From CAZNUM01 sp046861615 (GTDB taxonomy: Bacteria; Fidelibacterota; Marinisomatia; Marinisomatales; TCS55), in the NCBI GenBank assembly GCA_046861615.1, contig JBHHUS010000015.1, forward strand, positions 1-34,224: a stretch of DNA of 34,224 nucleotides, in the 5' to 3' direction. Shown in pieces: positions 21,320 through 31,028 of this stretch (position 1 is its first letter; each line of letters begins with the position of its first letter). Under the pieces are notes generated by a model. That model had not been told where the DNA came from. It searched no databases and saw nothing but the letters and a program-made list of their open reading frames with translations. Position numbers and translations under genes: made by a program.

Positions 21320-23956
21320 ATGGGTGTAAAACCATTAGAAAAACTATACCGCTGGGCTGAGCTGGAAGATCGTTGGTATCAGCATTGGCTGGATCAGGGA
21401 TATTTCCATGCCGATGAAGAGTCAGACAAGGATGCTTATACGATTGTTATTCCGCCACCCAATGTTACCGGTCGCCTGACGATGGGACATGTGCTAAACA
21501 ACACGATCCAGGATATTCTCATTCGCAAGAGCCGCATGGAAGGCGCTAATGCCTGTTGGATTCCGGGCATGGATCATGCCTCCATTGCCACTGAGGGGCA
21601 AGTAGTAAAAATGCTTCGGGAGCAGGGAATCATAAAAGAAGACCTGTCCCGTGATGAATTCCTTCAACATGCCTGGCAGTGGAAACAGAAGTATGGCGGT
21701 ATTATTATTAACCAGCTTAAGAAACTGGGCTGTTCATGTGACTGGGAACGGGGAATTTTTACTATGGATGATAGTTATTCTCGGGCGGTTCTGACAGGCT
21801 TTGTCCATCTATATCAAAAAGGATATATTTACCGTGGTCACAGGCTGGTCAACTGGTGTCCGGTTTCGAAATCAGCCATTAGTGATGAAGAAGTGATTTA
21901 CAGGGAGGTTCAAGGACATCTATGGACTTTCTGCTATCCACTGAAAGATGCTGATGATTTTGTGGCCGTTGCTACCACCCGTCCCGAAACCATGTTAGGG
22001 GACACAGCCGTAGCAGTTCACCCTGACGATCAACGCTACCAGCACTTGGTGGGTCGGACGGTTATTCTGCCATTGGTAGGCCGGGAAATTCCCATTATTG
22101 CCGATGATTTTGTGGATCCTGAATTTGGTACCGGTTGCGTAAAAGTGACACCTGCCCATGATTCAAATGACTTTTCAATTGGTGAACGGCACGGATTGGA
22201 ATTCATTAATATCATGGAGAAAGATGCCTCCATGAATAATCAAGTTCCTGAAACCTACCGAGGTTTGAACCGTGAACAGGCCCGGAAGCAGGTAGTGGCC
22301 GATATGGCCACCCAGGGATTTCTGGTTAAAACGGAGGATTATACTCATAATGTCGGCTATTCCGAACGGGGCCAGGTTCCGATTGAATCCTATTTATCAG
22401 ACCAGTGGTTTTTAAAAATGGAGGAATTGGCCAAACCGGCTCAGGAAGCCGTTAACAAGGGCGATATCCGTTTTCACCCTGTTCACTGGGTTAAAACCTA
22501 CAATTACTGGTTGGAGCATATCCGGGACTGGTGTATCAGCCGTCAACTTTGGTGGGGTCATCAAATCCCCGTCTGGTACCATAAGGAAGATTCTGGGGGA
22601 ATGCACGTATCGGTAGAGGGGCCACCGGATCCCGAGAATTGGATTCAGGACCCAGATGTACTTGACACCTGGGCCTCCTCCTGGTTATGGCCATTTGCCG
22701 TGCACGGTTGGCCCGAACAGCGTAAAAGTTTAGCTGTTTTCTATCCTACGGATACCCTGGTTACCGGTCCCGATATTATTTTTTTCTGGGTCGCCAGGAT
22801 GATTATGGCCGGGTATGAATTCATAGGGAAACTGCCTTTCAGGGATGTTTATTTTACTTCTATTCTCCGGGATAAAGAGGGGCGGAAATTCAGCAAATCA
22901 CTGGGAAATTCTCCCGATCCTTTTCATCTTTTTGAACATTATGGCACCGATGCTGTCCGCTTCGGGATTATGTTAATGTCACCCCAGGGGCTGGATGTAC
23001 TGTTTTCGAATTCCCGTTTGGAAGTGGGGCGGAATTTCATGAATAAATTGTGGAATGCTGCCCGGTTCGTCCAGATGAATCTGGATGACGGTGAACTGCC
23101 GGAAGGACAATTAGAAGACCTTAAGCTGGAGCTGCCGGAAAGGTGGATTATTAGCCAGTTCAACCGGACAGCGGTAGAGGTAAATAAAAAAATTGAGCAA
23201 TTCCATTTCAATGAAGCGGCCAAATTAATCTATGAATATACCTGGAGTGCATTTTGCGACTGGTATATTGAGATTGCTAAAACACGGTTTCAAGATGATG
23301 ATCCGGAAAAAGCCCGGATGGCCCGGATAGTAGCTGTTCAAGTCCTGAAGGGCATTTTGCGTCTCCTACATCCAATGGCCCCTTTCATTACGGAAGAATT
23401 ATGGAGTCATTTCCGTACATCGGATGAAAATGATTTAATTATATCTCCGTGGATACAAGGGGACCCCCGGTGGTTAAATCCTTCAGCAGAATCCTCCCTT
23501 CGTCTAATCAAGGAGGTAGTATCTGCTGTTCGAATGGTTCGCAGTCGTATGAATGTCCCACCGGGGAAAAAAGCTGGTCTGGTCATTCGGAAATTGAATG
23601 GTTACCAAAAAATATTAAAAGAGCATGAACCGATTATCCGCTCCCTAGCAAGGCTGGATTCCGTTGTTTTAGGGGATCATTTGGATAAGCCAGCTCATTC
23701 GGCAACCGTGATTGTCCAGAAGATGGAGCTATTTATTCCCCTGGAAGGCTTAATTGATCTTGAAAAAGAACAGTCCCGGCTTTCAAAGCGACTCCGGGAG
23801 TTGGAGGCTCACCTGGGGAATTTAAAAAGGAAGCTGGCGAAGGATGATTTTCTCCAGCGGGCGCCGGAAAAAGTTGTCGACCAGGAACGGAAGAAATTCG
23901 GTGATATGGCAGAGGAATATGAACTGGTAAAATCAAATCTTGAGATGTTACAATGA
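21320..23956 (+). CDS. valS: Valyl-tRNA synthetase
   Basis: Charges tRNA-Val, with an editing domain that removes mischarged threonine. The 878 residues have the HIGH-type motif TMGH at 54-57 within PNVTGRLTMGHVLN, the CP1 editing domain with TTRPETMLGDTAVAVHP, the KMSKS loop as KFSKS (523-527), the anticodon-binding helices, and the C-terminal coiled coil (about 810-878) that grips the tRNA corner. The full length is as usual for bacterial enzymes. The Met-to-Phe change in KMSKS is a tolerated variant in this family. The stop overlaps the next gene by ATGA. Confidence 0.96.
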   Translation: MGVKPLEKLYRWAELEDRWYQHWLDQGYFHADEESDKDAYTIVIPPPNVTGRLTMGHVLNNTIQDILIRKSRMEGANACWIPGMDHASIATEGQVVKMLREQGIIKEDLSRDEFLQHAWQWKQKYGGIIINQLKKLGCSCDWERGIFTMDDSYSRAVLTGFVHLYQKGYIYRGHRLVNWCPVSKSAISDEEVIYREVQGHLWTFCYPLKDADDFVAVATTRPETMLGDTAVAVHPDDQRYQHLVGRTVILPLVGREIPIIADDFVDPEFGTGCVKVTPAHDSNDFSIGERHGLEFINIMEKDASMNNQVPETYRGLNREQARKQVVADMATQGFLVKTEDYTHNVGYSERGQVPIESYLSDQWFLKMEELAKPAQEAVNKGDIRFHPVHWVKTYNYWLEHIRDWCISRQLWWGHQIPVWYHKEDSGGMHVSVEGPPDPENWIQDPDVLDTWASSWLWPFAVHGWPEQRKSLAVFYPTDTLVTGPDIIFFWVARMIMAGYEFIGKLPFRDVYFTSILRDKEGRKFSKSLGNSPDPFHLFEHYGTDAVRFGIMLMSPQGLDVLFSNSRLEVGRNFMNKLWNAARFVQMNLDDGELPEGQLEDLKLELPERWIISQFNRTAVEVNKKIEQFHFNEAAKLIYEYTWSAFCDWYIEIAKTRFQDDDPEKARMARIVAVQVLKGILRLLHPMAPFITEELWSHFRTSDENDLIISPWIQGDPRWLNPSAESSLRLIKEVVSAVRMVRSRMNVPPGKKAGLVIRKLNGYQKILKEHEPIIRSLARLDSVVLGDHLDKPAHSATVIVQKMELFIPLEGLIDLEKEQSRLSKRLRELEAHLGNLKRKLAKDDFLQRAPEKVVDQERKKFGDMAEEYELVKSNLEMLQ

Positions 23957-25293
23957 GAAAAATACTTGTTTCCCTGTTTTTACTGTCTGTTGTTTTTGGA
24001 CAATCCACACATGCCACCATGACCTTGTATAAGGATGATCAGGCGCTAATCAAACAACCAGTGGCCTGGCAATTGGAACCGGGCACCTCTACAATCTCCT
24101 ATAATATTCTGCCGGATGGGATTGTAAAGGATAGTCCGTTTATTTCCTTATCCAACGGGAAGGTGCTCATGCAGCGGTGGGATGCGAGTGTGTTTAATTT
24201 TAACCGCCATCTTCATCGTTTTTTAGGCGATAAGATTCAATTGAAGATTATTGATGAGAAATCAATTACCGGAATATTAACTGAAATTACCCCTGGCTCT
24301 ATTTCGATTCAACGGAAACGGGAAGTGGTATCCATTTCACGACAGCGGATTGAGCAAATTATTACACCTGGATTACTGGAGAATGTGACCTATAAACCAG
24401 CATTGACCTGGAAGGTCCAGCATAAGAAAGGTGGGCCTGTCAGGGGAAATTTGGTTTATCTTTCTAAGGGATTTGACTGGAATGTGGTTTATCGGTTTGT
24501 GCTGAATGACGCAGATTCTAAAGGACAACTGATTGCGGAAGCTTTCGTCACCAATAATAGCAGTCTCGATTTTTTAAAATTGACATTACAGCTGGTGGAA
24601 GGGAAACTGAAGCAGGGCGTCATTCCTGAAAGGCGGCCATTGCCCTTTAAAATCGGGGGAGCCAGATCAGCCTTATCTCCGACAGCTCCTTTGGAGGAGC
24701 AACTGGGAGACTATCACATTTACCGGATTCAGAAACCTGTTTCTATAAAAGGCGGTGAAAGTATTACCACTCGATTATATGATCCAAAAAATGTAACCTA
24801 TGAAAAAGCTTATCTGTTTGAAAATAATGAACAGAGTCAGAAGGAGGAGCCCCTATTAATTGAATATCGGATCGCCAATTCAAAGAAAAATAATCTGGGA
24901 ATTCCTCTCCCCCAGGGAAAGATTCAGGTGTTTCAGTCCACTAAAAAAGGAATGATCGAATTTGTGGGTGAAGATCGGATCCGTCAGGTCCCGAAAGGAG
25001 GAACCGCTGTCATTATCTCAGGAAGGGCTTTTGATGTGGTGGGGAAACGAACGGTTCTGAATTATAATCGTCAACAAAAGAGCGTGGAATCAACGATCAG
25101 CATTGAAATTAAAAACAGCATGAAGATAAAAGTCAAAGTACGGGTTATCGAGCATATTTATGGAGATTGGGTAGTAAGGGACGCTTCAGTGAATTATTTG
25201 AAAAAAGATGCTTCAACAATCAGTTTTCCGGTGACGGTGAAAGGTAATGGCAGTCAGACAATTACCTACACTTACCGGAAGGAATGGCAATAA
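23953..25293 (+). CDS. Secreted DUF4139 domain protein
   Basis: A 446-residue exported protein of unknown function. It begins with a signal peptide (MRKILVSLFLLSVVFG, cleavage after about residue 21). The body is beta-rich and matches the DUF4139 pattern: an N-terminal strand region about metabolically neutral Tyr/Asn patches (TMTLYKDDQALI), the segment GFDWNVVYRFVL and a C-terminal immunoglobulin-like part with YTYRKEW at the end. Family members are found as secreted or surface proteins in Bacteroidota and relatives, without a known activity. Its ATG overlaps the valS stop by 4 nt, so it is co-transcribed with valS although no functional link is apparent. Confidence 0.75.
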   Translation: MRKILVSLFLLSVVFGQSTHATMTLYKDDQALIKQPVAWQLEPGTSTISYNILPDGIVKDSPFISLSNGKVLMQRWDASVFNFNRHLHRFLGDKIQLKIIDEKSITGILTEITPGSISIQRKREVVSISRQRIEQIITPGLLENVTYKPALTWKVQHKKGGPVRGNLVYLSKGFDWNVVYRFVLNDADSKGQLIAEAFVTNNSSLDFLKLTLQLVEGKLKQGVIPERRPLPFKIGGARSALSPTAPLEEQLGDYHIYRIQKPVSIKGGESITTRLYDPKNVTYEKAYLFENNEQSQKEEPLLIEYRIANSKKNNLGIPLPQGKIQVFQSTKKGMIEFVGEDRIRQVPKGGTAVIISGRAFDVVGKRTVLNYNRQQKSVESTISIEIKNSMKIKVKVRVIEHIYGDWVVRDASVNYLKKDASTISFPVTVKGNGSQTITYTYRKEWQ

Positions 25294-25348
25294 TTAACAA
25301 CTGTTTATTTGCCTGTACGAGATGAACTCATGTGAATGAATTAATTTG

Positions 25349-25364
25349 ATTATCTTTTGATAAT
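25349..25364. repeat. AT-rich inverted repeat upstream of recG
   Basis: ATTATC-TTTT-GATAAT is a perfect 6-bp inverted repeat with a 4-nt loop. There is no T-run on the plus strand after it, so I do not call a terminator. It lies in the 169-bp stretch before the first canonical recG start. Confidence 0.3.
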
Positions 25365-25462
25365 AATGGTCTGAAATTATCACCAATCAAGTTTTAACAG
25401 CTTCAACGTCTGTCCAGTATATTAAGGGTGTCGGTCCGGCTCGGGCAACCGCCCTGGAATCT

Positions 25463-27466
25463 GTGGGGGTCAAGACAGTTATTGATCTCTTATATTATTT
25501 CCCCCGTCGTCACTTGGATCGTACTACCGTCACTCCCATCTCAAAATTAGTCAATGGTCAGTCGGTTACCGTTATCGGCAGGGTGGAGGTGTGCGGTGTC
25601 CGACGTTTAAAACAACGGAAAATGTTCCAGGCCACGTTGTCTGATAATAGCGGATTTTTAATGCTGATTTGGTTTAATGGTATATCCTATATTAAAAATT
25701 CCATTAAAACCGGAGAATTATTAGCTGTCAATGGGAAGGTCAATTTTTATAAGGGATACCAGATAGTCCACCCAGAGTTTGAAAAATTAAAAGAGGATGA
25801 GAATCCGTTACATTCCGGAGCAATTATTCCGCTTTACCCCATACCGCAAGCGTTGAAGGAAGTAGGACTTGACAGTCGGGCATTACGGCGATTGATCCGG
25901 GTAATAATCGGAAAACTTGGTTCAATTGAGGATCATTTTACTCCACAACTTTTAGCTGAACAGGGAATAGTGACGCTTGATCGGGCCTTACGCAATATTC
26001 ATTTTTCCGAGGAAGAACAAGATTTAGCACAAGCAATTTACCGGCTGAAATTTGATGAACATTTTTTTCTTCAATTATTAATGGCTCTGCGCAAAAAATC
26101 CCTGGAGCAGGTCGGGGCAAAACCCCTGGGAAAATTAGGCCCACAGGTTAAAATAATTATTGATCGGTTGGAATTCCAATTAACTGCCGCTCAAAAAAAA
26201 GTCCTTAAGGAGATCCGGACAGATATGGCTAATCCGGTAGCGATGAATCGGCTTCTACAGGGGGATGTTGGGTCGGGAAAAACTATCATTGCAATTCTGG
26301 CAGCGGCCATCGCCGTGGGAAACCAGACTCAAGTTGCCCTGATGGCTCCCACAGAAATTTTAGCCCACCAGCATTATGCGACCTTTCAGAAATATATGAA
26401 TACTGCTCACATCAGTTGTGCCCTGTTAGTGGGAGGTATGCCCGTGGTGGAGCGAAGAAAAATTCTTAACGGACTGCAAAAAAGAAATATTAATGTTGTT
26501 ATTGGTACCCATGCCTTAATTCAGGAAGATGTTCTATTTGGTGAACTGGGGTTAGTCATTGTGGATGAACAGCACCGTTTTGGAGTTCTCCAGAGAAGTG
26601 AACTGACCGCCAAAGGCCTCAATCCTCACCTACTGGCGATGACGGCTACGCCAATTCCACGGACCCTGGCCATCACTTACCATGGGGACATGGATATTTC
26701 AATTCTGGATGAGTTACCGGGGAATCGGAAACCGGTAGTTACCAAGGTTGTCGACCCGGAGCGCCTACCCAGAATTTATCAGTTTGTTCACCGGGAGGTG
26801 GCCGCCGGACGACAATGTATGGTTGTCTATCCCTTGGTAGCAGAGACCGAAAAATCTGATCTGGCCGCTGCGGAGGAGGCCTATCATGAACTTTCAGATT
26901 CTATCTTCACCGAACTGAGAATCGGTTTAATTCACGGCAGAATGAAAAAGGCGGAGAAAGATGCCGTTATGTTAGCTTTTAAACACAAAAAGATCCAGGT
27001 GCTGGTGTCAACAACTGTCATTGAAGTGGGCATTGATATTCCTAATGCAACGGTAATGATTGTTGAACATGCTGATCGCTTCGGTCTAACCCAACTACAC
27101 CAATTGAGGGGCCGGATTGGTCGTGGAAGTGAAAAAAGTTACTGCATTCTGGTTCGCCGGAATGTGACCGAACCCTCCTCACGGAGGCTTATGATTATGG
27201 AAGAAATCAGCGATGGATTCCGGATTGCTGATGAAGATTTAAAGTTACGGGGGCCGGGGGAGTTTTTTGGCATTAGACAAAGTGGTTTTTTACGTTATAA
27301 AATCGCTGACTTAGTTCAAGATGGACCTATAATCCGAAAAGCACGATCAGTTGCCTTTGAACTGGTGGAAACGGATCCTGATCTTTCAGACCCCGGGCAG
27401 GTGTTGATAAAAAGCCGTTTTTTAAAAGAATACCGTGATTTGTACGAAGGGTTAACACTTTCCTGA
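25463..27466 (+). CDS. recG: ATP-dependent DNA helicase RecG (start uncertain)
   Basis: A branch-migrating helicase that remodels stalled replication forks and Holliday junctions. From GTG 25463 it has 667 residues: wedge/OB domain (about 1-180), helicase core with Walker A GDVGSGKT (267-274), DEQH (368-371), TATPIPRTLA, and the C-terminal VIEVGIDIPN and HQLRGRIGRG motifs. The frame stays open upstream to a stop at 25364 and encodes the normal N-terminus (SVQYIKGVGPARATALES), yet no ATG, GTG or TTG exists there. Either an unusual start (ATT 25376 or ATC 25379) is used, or one base is wrong: removing T25372 would join ATG 25366 in frame. GTG 25463 is only the first canonical codon and would lose a conserved segment. 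Confidence 0.88.
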   Translation: MGVKTVIDLLYYFPRRHLDRTTVTPISKLVNGQSVTVIGRVEVCGVRRLKQRKMFQATLSDNSGFLMLIWFNGISYIKNSIKTGELLAVNGKVNFYKGYQIVHPEFEKLKEDENPLHSGAIIPLYPIPQALKEVGLDSRALRRLIRVIIGKLGSIEDHFTPQLLAEQGIVTLDRALRNIHFSEEEQDLAQAIYRLKFDEHFFLQLLMALRKKSLEQVGAKPLGKLGPQVKIIIDRLEFQLTAAQKKVLKEIRTDMANPVAMNRLLQGDVGSGKTIIAILAAAIAVGNQTQVALMAPTEILAHQHYATFQKYMNTAHISCALLVGGMPVVERRKILNGLQKRNINVVIGTHALIQEDVLFGELGLVIVDEQHRFGVLQRSELTAKGLNPHLLAMTATPIPRTLAITYHGDMDISILDELPGNRKPVVTKVVDPERLPRIYQFVHREVAAGRQCMVVYPLVAETEKSDLAAAEEAYHELSDSIFTELRIGLIHGRMKKAEKDAVMLAFKHKKIQVLVSTTVIEVGIDIPNATVMIVEHADRFGLTQLHQLRGRIGRGSEKSYCILVRRNVTEPSSRRLMIMEEISDGFRIADEDLKLRGPGEFFGIRQSGFLRYKIADLVQDGPIIRKARSVAFELVETDPDLSDPGQVLIKSRFLKEYRDLYEGLTLS

Positions 27467-27586
27467 TGGGGAATACAGTGCTCCATTGTTCCGTTGAAAA
27501 GCCGTATTTTCGCAGACTGTTTTTCTAACTTGGAAACTATTTTTAATCAAAACAATTTAACTGCTTAAAAGTAAAAGGAAGACGTC

Positions 27587-28003
27587 ATGGCAGAAGATTC
27601 CATTAAAAAAGAGGACCAATTATTTCTCCATTTGGTATCTACTTTTGCTCAGAGTGCTTGGATTTCACTGGGGAAAATTAAAAATCCGGTTTCGGATAAG
27701 ACGGAACGTAACCTTGAACAAGCGACTTTTTACATCGATTTACTGGATATGCTGCAAAAGAAAATGAAGGGTAACCTCACCGAATGGGAAGAACAATTTA
27801 TCCTGCATAGTGTCAGCGAATTGAAATTGAATTATCTGGATGAAAAAAAGAAAGAACCCACCGTACCAGCGGAATCCTCACCGGAAGAAAAGGCAGATAA
27901 GAAAACCTCTAAAGGCAGTAAATCCACGAAGGAAAGTGAAAAACCGGTAAAGAAGAAAAAAGAAAAGCAGAAACCGCCCAACAAAAGGAAATCTGATAAG
28001 TGA
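27587..28003 (+). CDS. DUF1844 domain protein with lysine-rich tail
   Basis: A 138-residue small soluble protein. Residues 8-85 match DUF1844 (LFLHLVSTFAQSAWISLGKI, then NLEQATFYIDLLDMLQKK and LTEWEEQFILHSVSELKLNY), a helical family of unknown function common in FCB and related phyla. Residues 86-138 are a low-complexity Lys/Glu/Ser/Pro tail, probably disordered and possibly nucleic-acid binding. AAAGGAAG precedes the ATG at good distance. It overlaps the next gene as GTGA, so the two are translationally coupled. The gap 27467-27586 after recG holds no gene; I see no clear promoter in it. Confidence 0.82.
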   Translation: MAEDSIKKEDQLFLHLVSTFAQSAWISLGKIKNPVSDKTERNLEQATFYIDLLDMLQKKMKGNLTEWEEQFILHSVSELKLNYLDEKKKEPTVPAESSPEEKADKKTSKGSKSTKESEKPVKKKKEKQKPPNKRKSDK

Positions 28004-30981
28004 TTCATTCTGATTATATTCGCGTAAACAGGATCATTGCCGGTGTAATACTGGTTGTTACGTTCCTGATTTACTTTCTTACGACTGCTGATACGGTACC
28101 ATATTGGGATTGTGGTGAGTTTATAGCATGTTCTTACATCCTGGGAATACCCCATCCGCCGGGGAGTCCTTTGTATTTAATTATTGGTCGTCTTTTCTCC
28201 TTGCTGCTGGTAAATCAGGATATCGCTTTCCGGATTAATCTGATTTCGCCGATTGTTAGCGCTCTTGCCGTTATGTTTCTGTATTTATCGATGGTTAAGA
28301 TTATCTCTCATTGGCGGGGAGCCATAAAAGACCAGTTGGATGTTATTATTTCTTTCGGGGGTGCTGTGGTTGGCTCTCTGGCTTTTGCGTTCACAGACAG
28401 CCATTGGTTCAACGCAGTTGAAGCGGAAGTTTATTCGGTAAGTACCTTTTTTACTGCCATTGTCATTTGGCTGATTATGCTCTGGTCCGAGCGCGCAGAA
28501 GAACCGGGGAATGAACGTTACTTTTTAATCATAGCCTATATGATAGGTTTGGCTACGGGTGTCCATCTATTGAACCTGCTGACCCTCCCGTTCGTTGCCC
28601 TGATTATTTATTTTCGAAAATTTAAGTTCCAGTGGAGAACATTTCTTATTACCGTGTTGATTACCTATGCTGTTTATGCCATTATTAACCATGGAATAAT
28701 TGACGGTTTACCAAAACTGGTGGATTGGATTGGACTATCAGGAACGATGTTCTTAATTCTGGTGATTTTTGGCGGAATGATGGCCGCCATCATAATAAAA
28801 CATCGGTTATTATCGGTCGCTCTCACGGCGGTTGTTCTGATATTAATTGGATATTCCAGCTATGCATTAATTTTTATTCGGTCTGCACAGGATCCCCGGA
28901 TTGATGAAAATGACCCTGAAACAGTACCAAGGGCTATTTCTTACATGGAGCGGGAACAATATGGTCAAATGTTCCAGTTACCACGACGGTTCGACGGGTT
29001 GCCTGCTAAACATGAGGTGGTTGGCAGGCCGGAAAAAGGACGACAATATAGTGCTCAACAGGAGCGGAAATACAAATATTACCGCATGGATAAACAGTGG
29101 TCTTTTTTCTGGAATTACCAGGTTAAAAAAATGTACTGGCGTTATTTTCTGTGGCAATTTGCCGGTAGGGGTCCCAGTACCGATAGTTGGGTATCGGCCT
29201 ACGGAGCCAATCCAAGGGAGGATGGTGTGGACTGGTTTCAATTCGGCCTGCCTCTGGCCTTCTTCCTAGGTATCTTTGGAATGGTTTTCCATTTCCAGAA
29301 AGACCGGACGGAAGCATTTTCTATCTTAACATTATTTCTGATGACAGGATTGGCAATTATAGTCTTTGTAAACCAGGATAATCCTCAACCGCGGGAACGG
29401 GATTATTCCTATGTTGGCAGTTTTTTAGCATTTTCAATCTGGATTGGAGTGGCTGCGGCGGCTTTGATGGATTTTCTTAGGTCAAAACTGAAAAATAAGA
29501 CTCATGTGAAAAAGGGGGCTATAGGTCTGTTGGTGTTACAATTGATATTTATCCCCGGCGTCATGTTGAAAGCCAATTATCATGAGCACAATCGTACTGG
29601 TAATAAGATAGCTTGGGATTACAGTTACAATTTGTTGCAATCCTGTGAACCAAATGCGATTCTGTTTACTAACGGGGACAATGACACTTTTCCGCTATGG
29701 TATCTTCAGGAAGTGGAAAAAGTGCGTCTGGATGTTACTGTTGCCAATTTAAGCCTACTGAATACTGATTGGTACATACGGCAGTTGCGGGATTCCCGGC
29801 GTGAAGGAAGTGCCGACTCATTGGGCAGAGAACTGGAACGCTTTATTAACCTAACTGATGACCAGATTCGAAGTGTTGCTTCCGGCTTACTACCCTGGAA
29901 AGCGCAGAAGGTGCAAATACCGGCTGAAAATGATCCTGAAAATAAAGACGGATACATCGAGTGGATGGTTCAACCTACCTATGCTAACGCTGCCTTGATG
30001 GTTAAGGATATGATGATTTTAAGGATCATTAATGATGCAAAGTGGAAATATCCCGTTTATTTTGCCGTTACCGTACCTTCCTCCAACCGTTTGGGACTGG
30101 AGCCCTATCTGGAAATGGAAGGGCTGGTTTACCGCGTTCTGAGTCATCCAGTGGATCGGAGAAATCCGATTAATCCCGACCGGATGTGGCAAAATTTAAT
30201 GACTGAATTTGGCTCTGAGACCTGGAACCGGAATTTCACTGCTGCCCAATGGGAATCTAATGAAGGTGAAATCTGGTCCCGGCAATATAAACCCGGGTAT
30301 CTATTTCGGAATCTGGGGCTCAAGGAAGTGTATTATTTCCCCCGGACTAATGTCCGCCTGCTTCAGAACATTCGAAGCGCCTATATGCAGTTGGCAGCTT
30401 ATTATTTTTTAAAATTCCGGGATTTGCAGGCCCAGGGGTTGGAAAATTCTGAGGAAGCAATTCAGTTGAAGGAAAAAGTGCTCCAGGTGATGGAAAGAAT
30501 GGAGGATAATATCCCTGAGTCTACTATTAAATTTGATTCCAAGGACCTGTATTATCAGGTTGGTAGAATTTACGGAGAGCTGGGACAGTTAGATCGATTG
30601 AAGGCTATCATGGATAAGTTGATGGCCCGCGGTGACCTTACACTCCGGGATAAACTCGAGTACGGTCAGGTGTATGTATCCAACTTGGATTCCTTCGAAA
30701 TCGGGAAAGAGATATTTGAAAAACTATATTTCACTTATCTGGATCTGGAGCGGGCTGTAAATACAAATAAGAAAGTTGATCCCAGAGTCTGGAACGAATG
30801 GCAACAATATCATTCAAAAATTGTTTCCTCACTGGTTTTCACTTATCGTAAAATGGGTCTGAAGGATGATGCTGAAGATGTACTTTCAGAGTGGCTTGAT
30901 AAAAATCCCAATGATCCGGTGGGACAAAAATTGTTGGAAGAACTTAAAAACGAGAAACAGTCTGATATTGAACAGGAGTGA
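28000..30981 (+). CDS. DUF2723 (GT117-like) polytopic membrane glycosyltransferase
   Basis: A 993-residue membrane protein. The N-terminal half has about ten to twelve membrane helices in GT-C glycosyltransferase style, with the acidic motif of the family in YWDCGEF (Asp37, Glu40) and the following GIPHPPGSPLY. The family includes the human TMEM260 protein O-mannosyltransferase; bacterial members are believed to use lipid-linked sugars outside the membrane, but substrates are unknown. The C-terminal half (about 520-993) is soluble and ends in TPR-like helical repeats. The GTG start overlaps the previous stop by 4 nt and has AAAAGGAA 9 nt before it. A family 2 glycosyltransferase follows, so a surface glycosylation or glycan-building role fits. 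Confidence 0.85.
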   Translation: MIHSDYIRVNRIIAGVILVVTFLIYFLTTADTVPYWDCGEFIACSYILGIPHPPGSPLYLIIGRLFSLLLVNQDIAFRINLISPIVSALAVMFLYLSMVKIISHWRGAIKDQLDVIISFGGAVVGSLAFAFTDSHWFNAVEAEVYSVSTFFTAIVIWLIMLWSERAEEPGNERYFLIIAYMIGLATGVHLLNLLTLPFVALIIYFRKFKFQWRTFLITVLITYAVYAIINHGIIDGLPKLVDWIGLSGTMFLILVIFGGMMAAIIIKHRLLSVALTAVVLILIGYSSYALIFIRSAQDPRIDENDPETVPRAISYMEREQYGQMFQLPRRFDGLPAKHEVVGRPEKGRQYSAQQERKYKYYRMDKQWSFFWNYQVKKMYWRYFLWQFAGRGPSTDSWVSAYGANPREDGVDWFQFGLPLAFFLGIFGMVFHFQKDRTEAFSILTLFLMTGLAIIVFVNQDNPQPRERDYSYVGSFLAFSIWIGVAAAALMDFLRSKLKNKTHVKKGAIGLLVLQLIFIPGVMLKANYHEHNRTGNKIAWDYSYNLLQSCEPNAILFTNGDNDTFPLWYLQEVEKVRLDVTVANLSLLNTDWYIRQLRDSRREGSADSLGRELERFINLTDDQIRSVASGLLPWKAQKVQIPAENDPENKDGYIEWMVQPTYANAALMVKDMMILRIINDAKWKYPVYFAVTVPSSNRLGLEPYLEMEGLVYRVLSHPVDRRNPINPDRMWQNLMTEFGSETWNRNFTAAQWESNEGEIWSRQYKPGYLFRNLGLKEVYYFPRTNVRLLQNIRSAYMQLAAYYFLKFRDLQAQGLENSEEAIQLKEKVLQVMERMEDNIPESTIKFDSKDLYYQVGRIYGELGQLDRLKAIMDKLMARGDLTLRDKLEYGQVYVSNLDSFEIGKEIFEKLYFTYLDLERAVNTNKKVDPRVWNEWQQYHSKIVSSLVFTYRKMGLKDDAEDVLSEWLDKNPNDPVGQKLLEELKNEKQSDIEQE

Positions 30982-31028
30982 ACTTTACCCCGGTTCTGAC
31001 CGGATAATAACCTATCATTAAAAATTCC

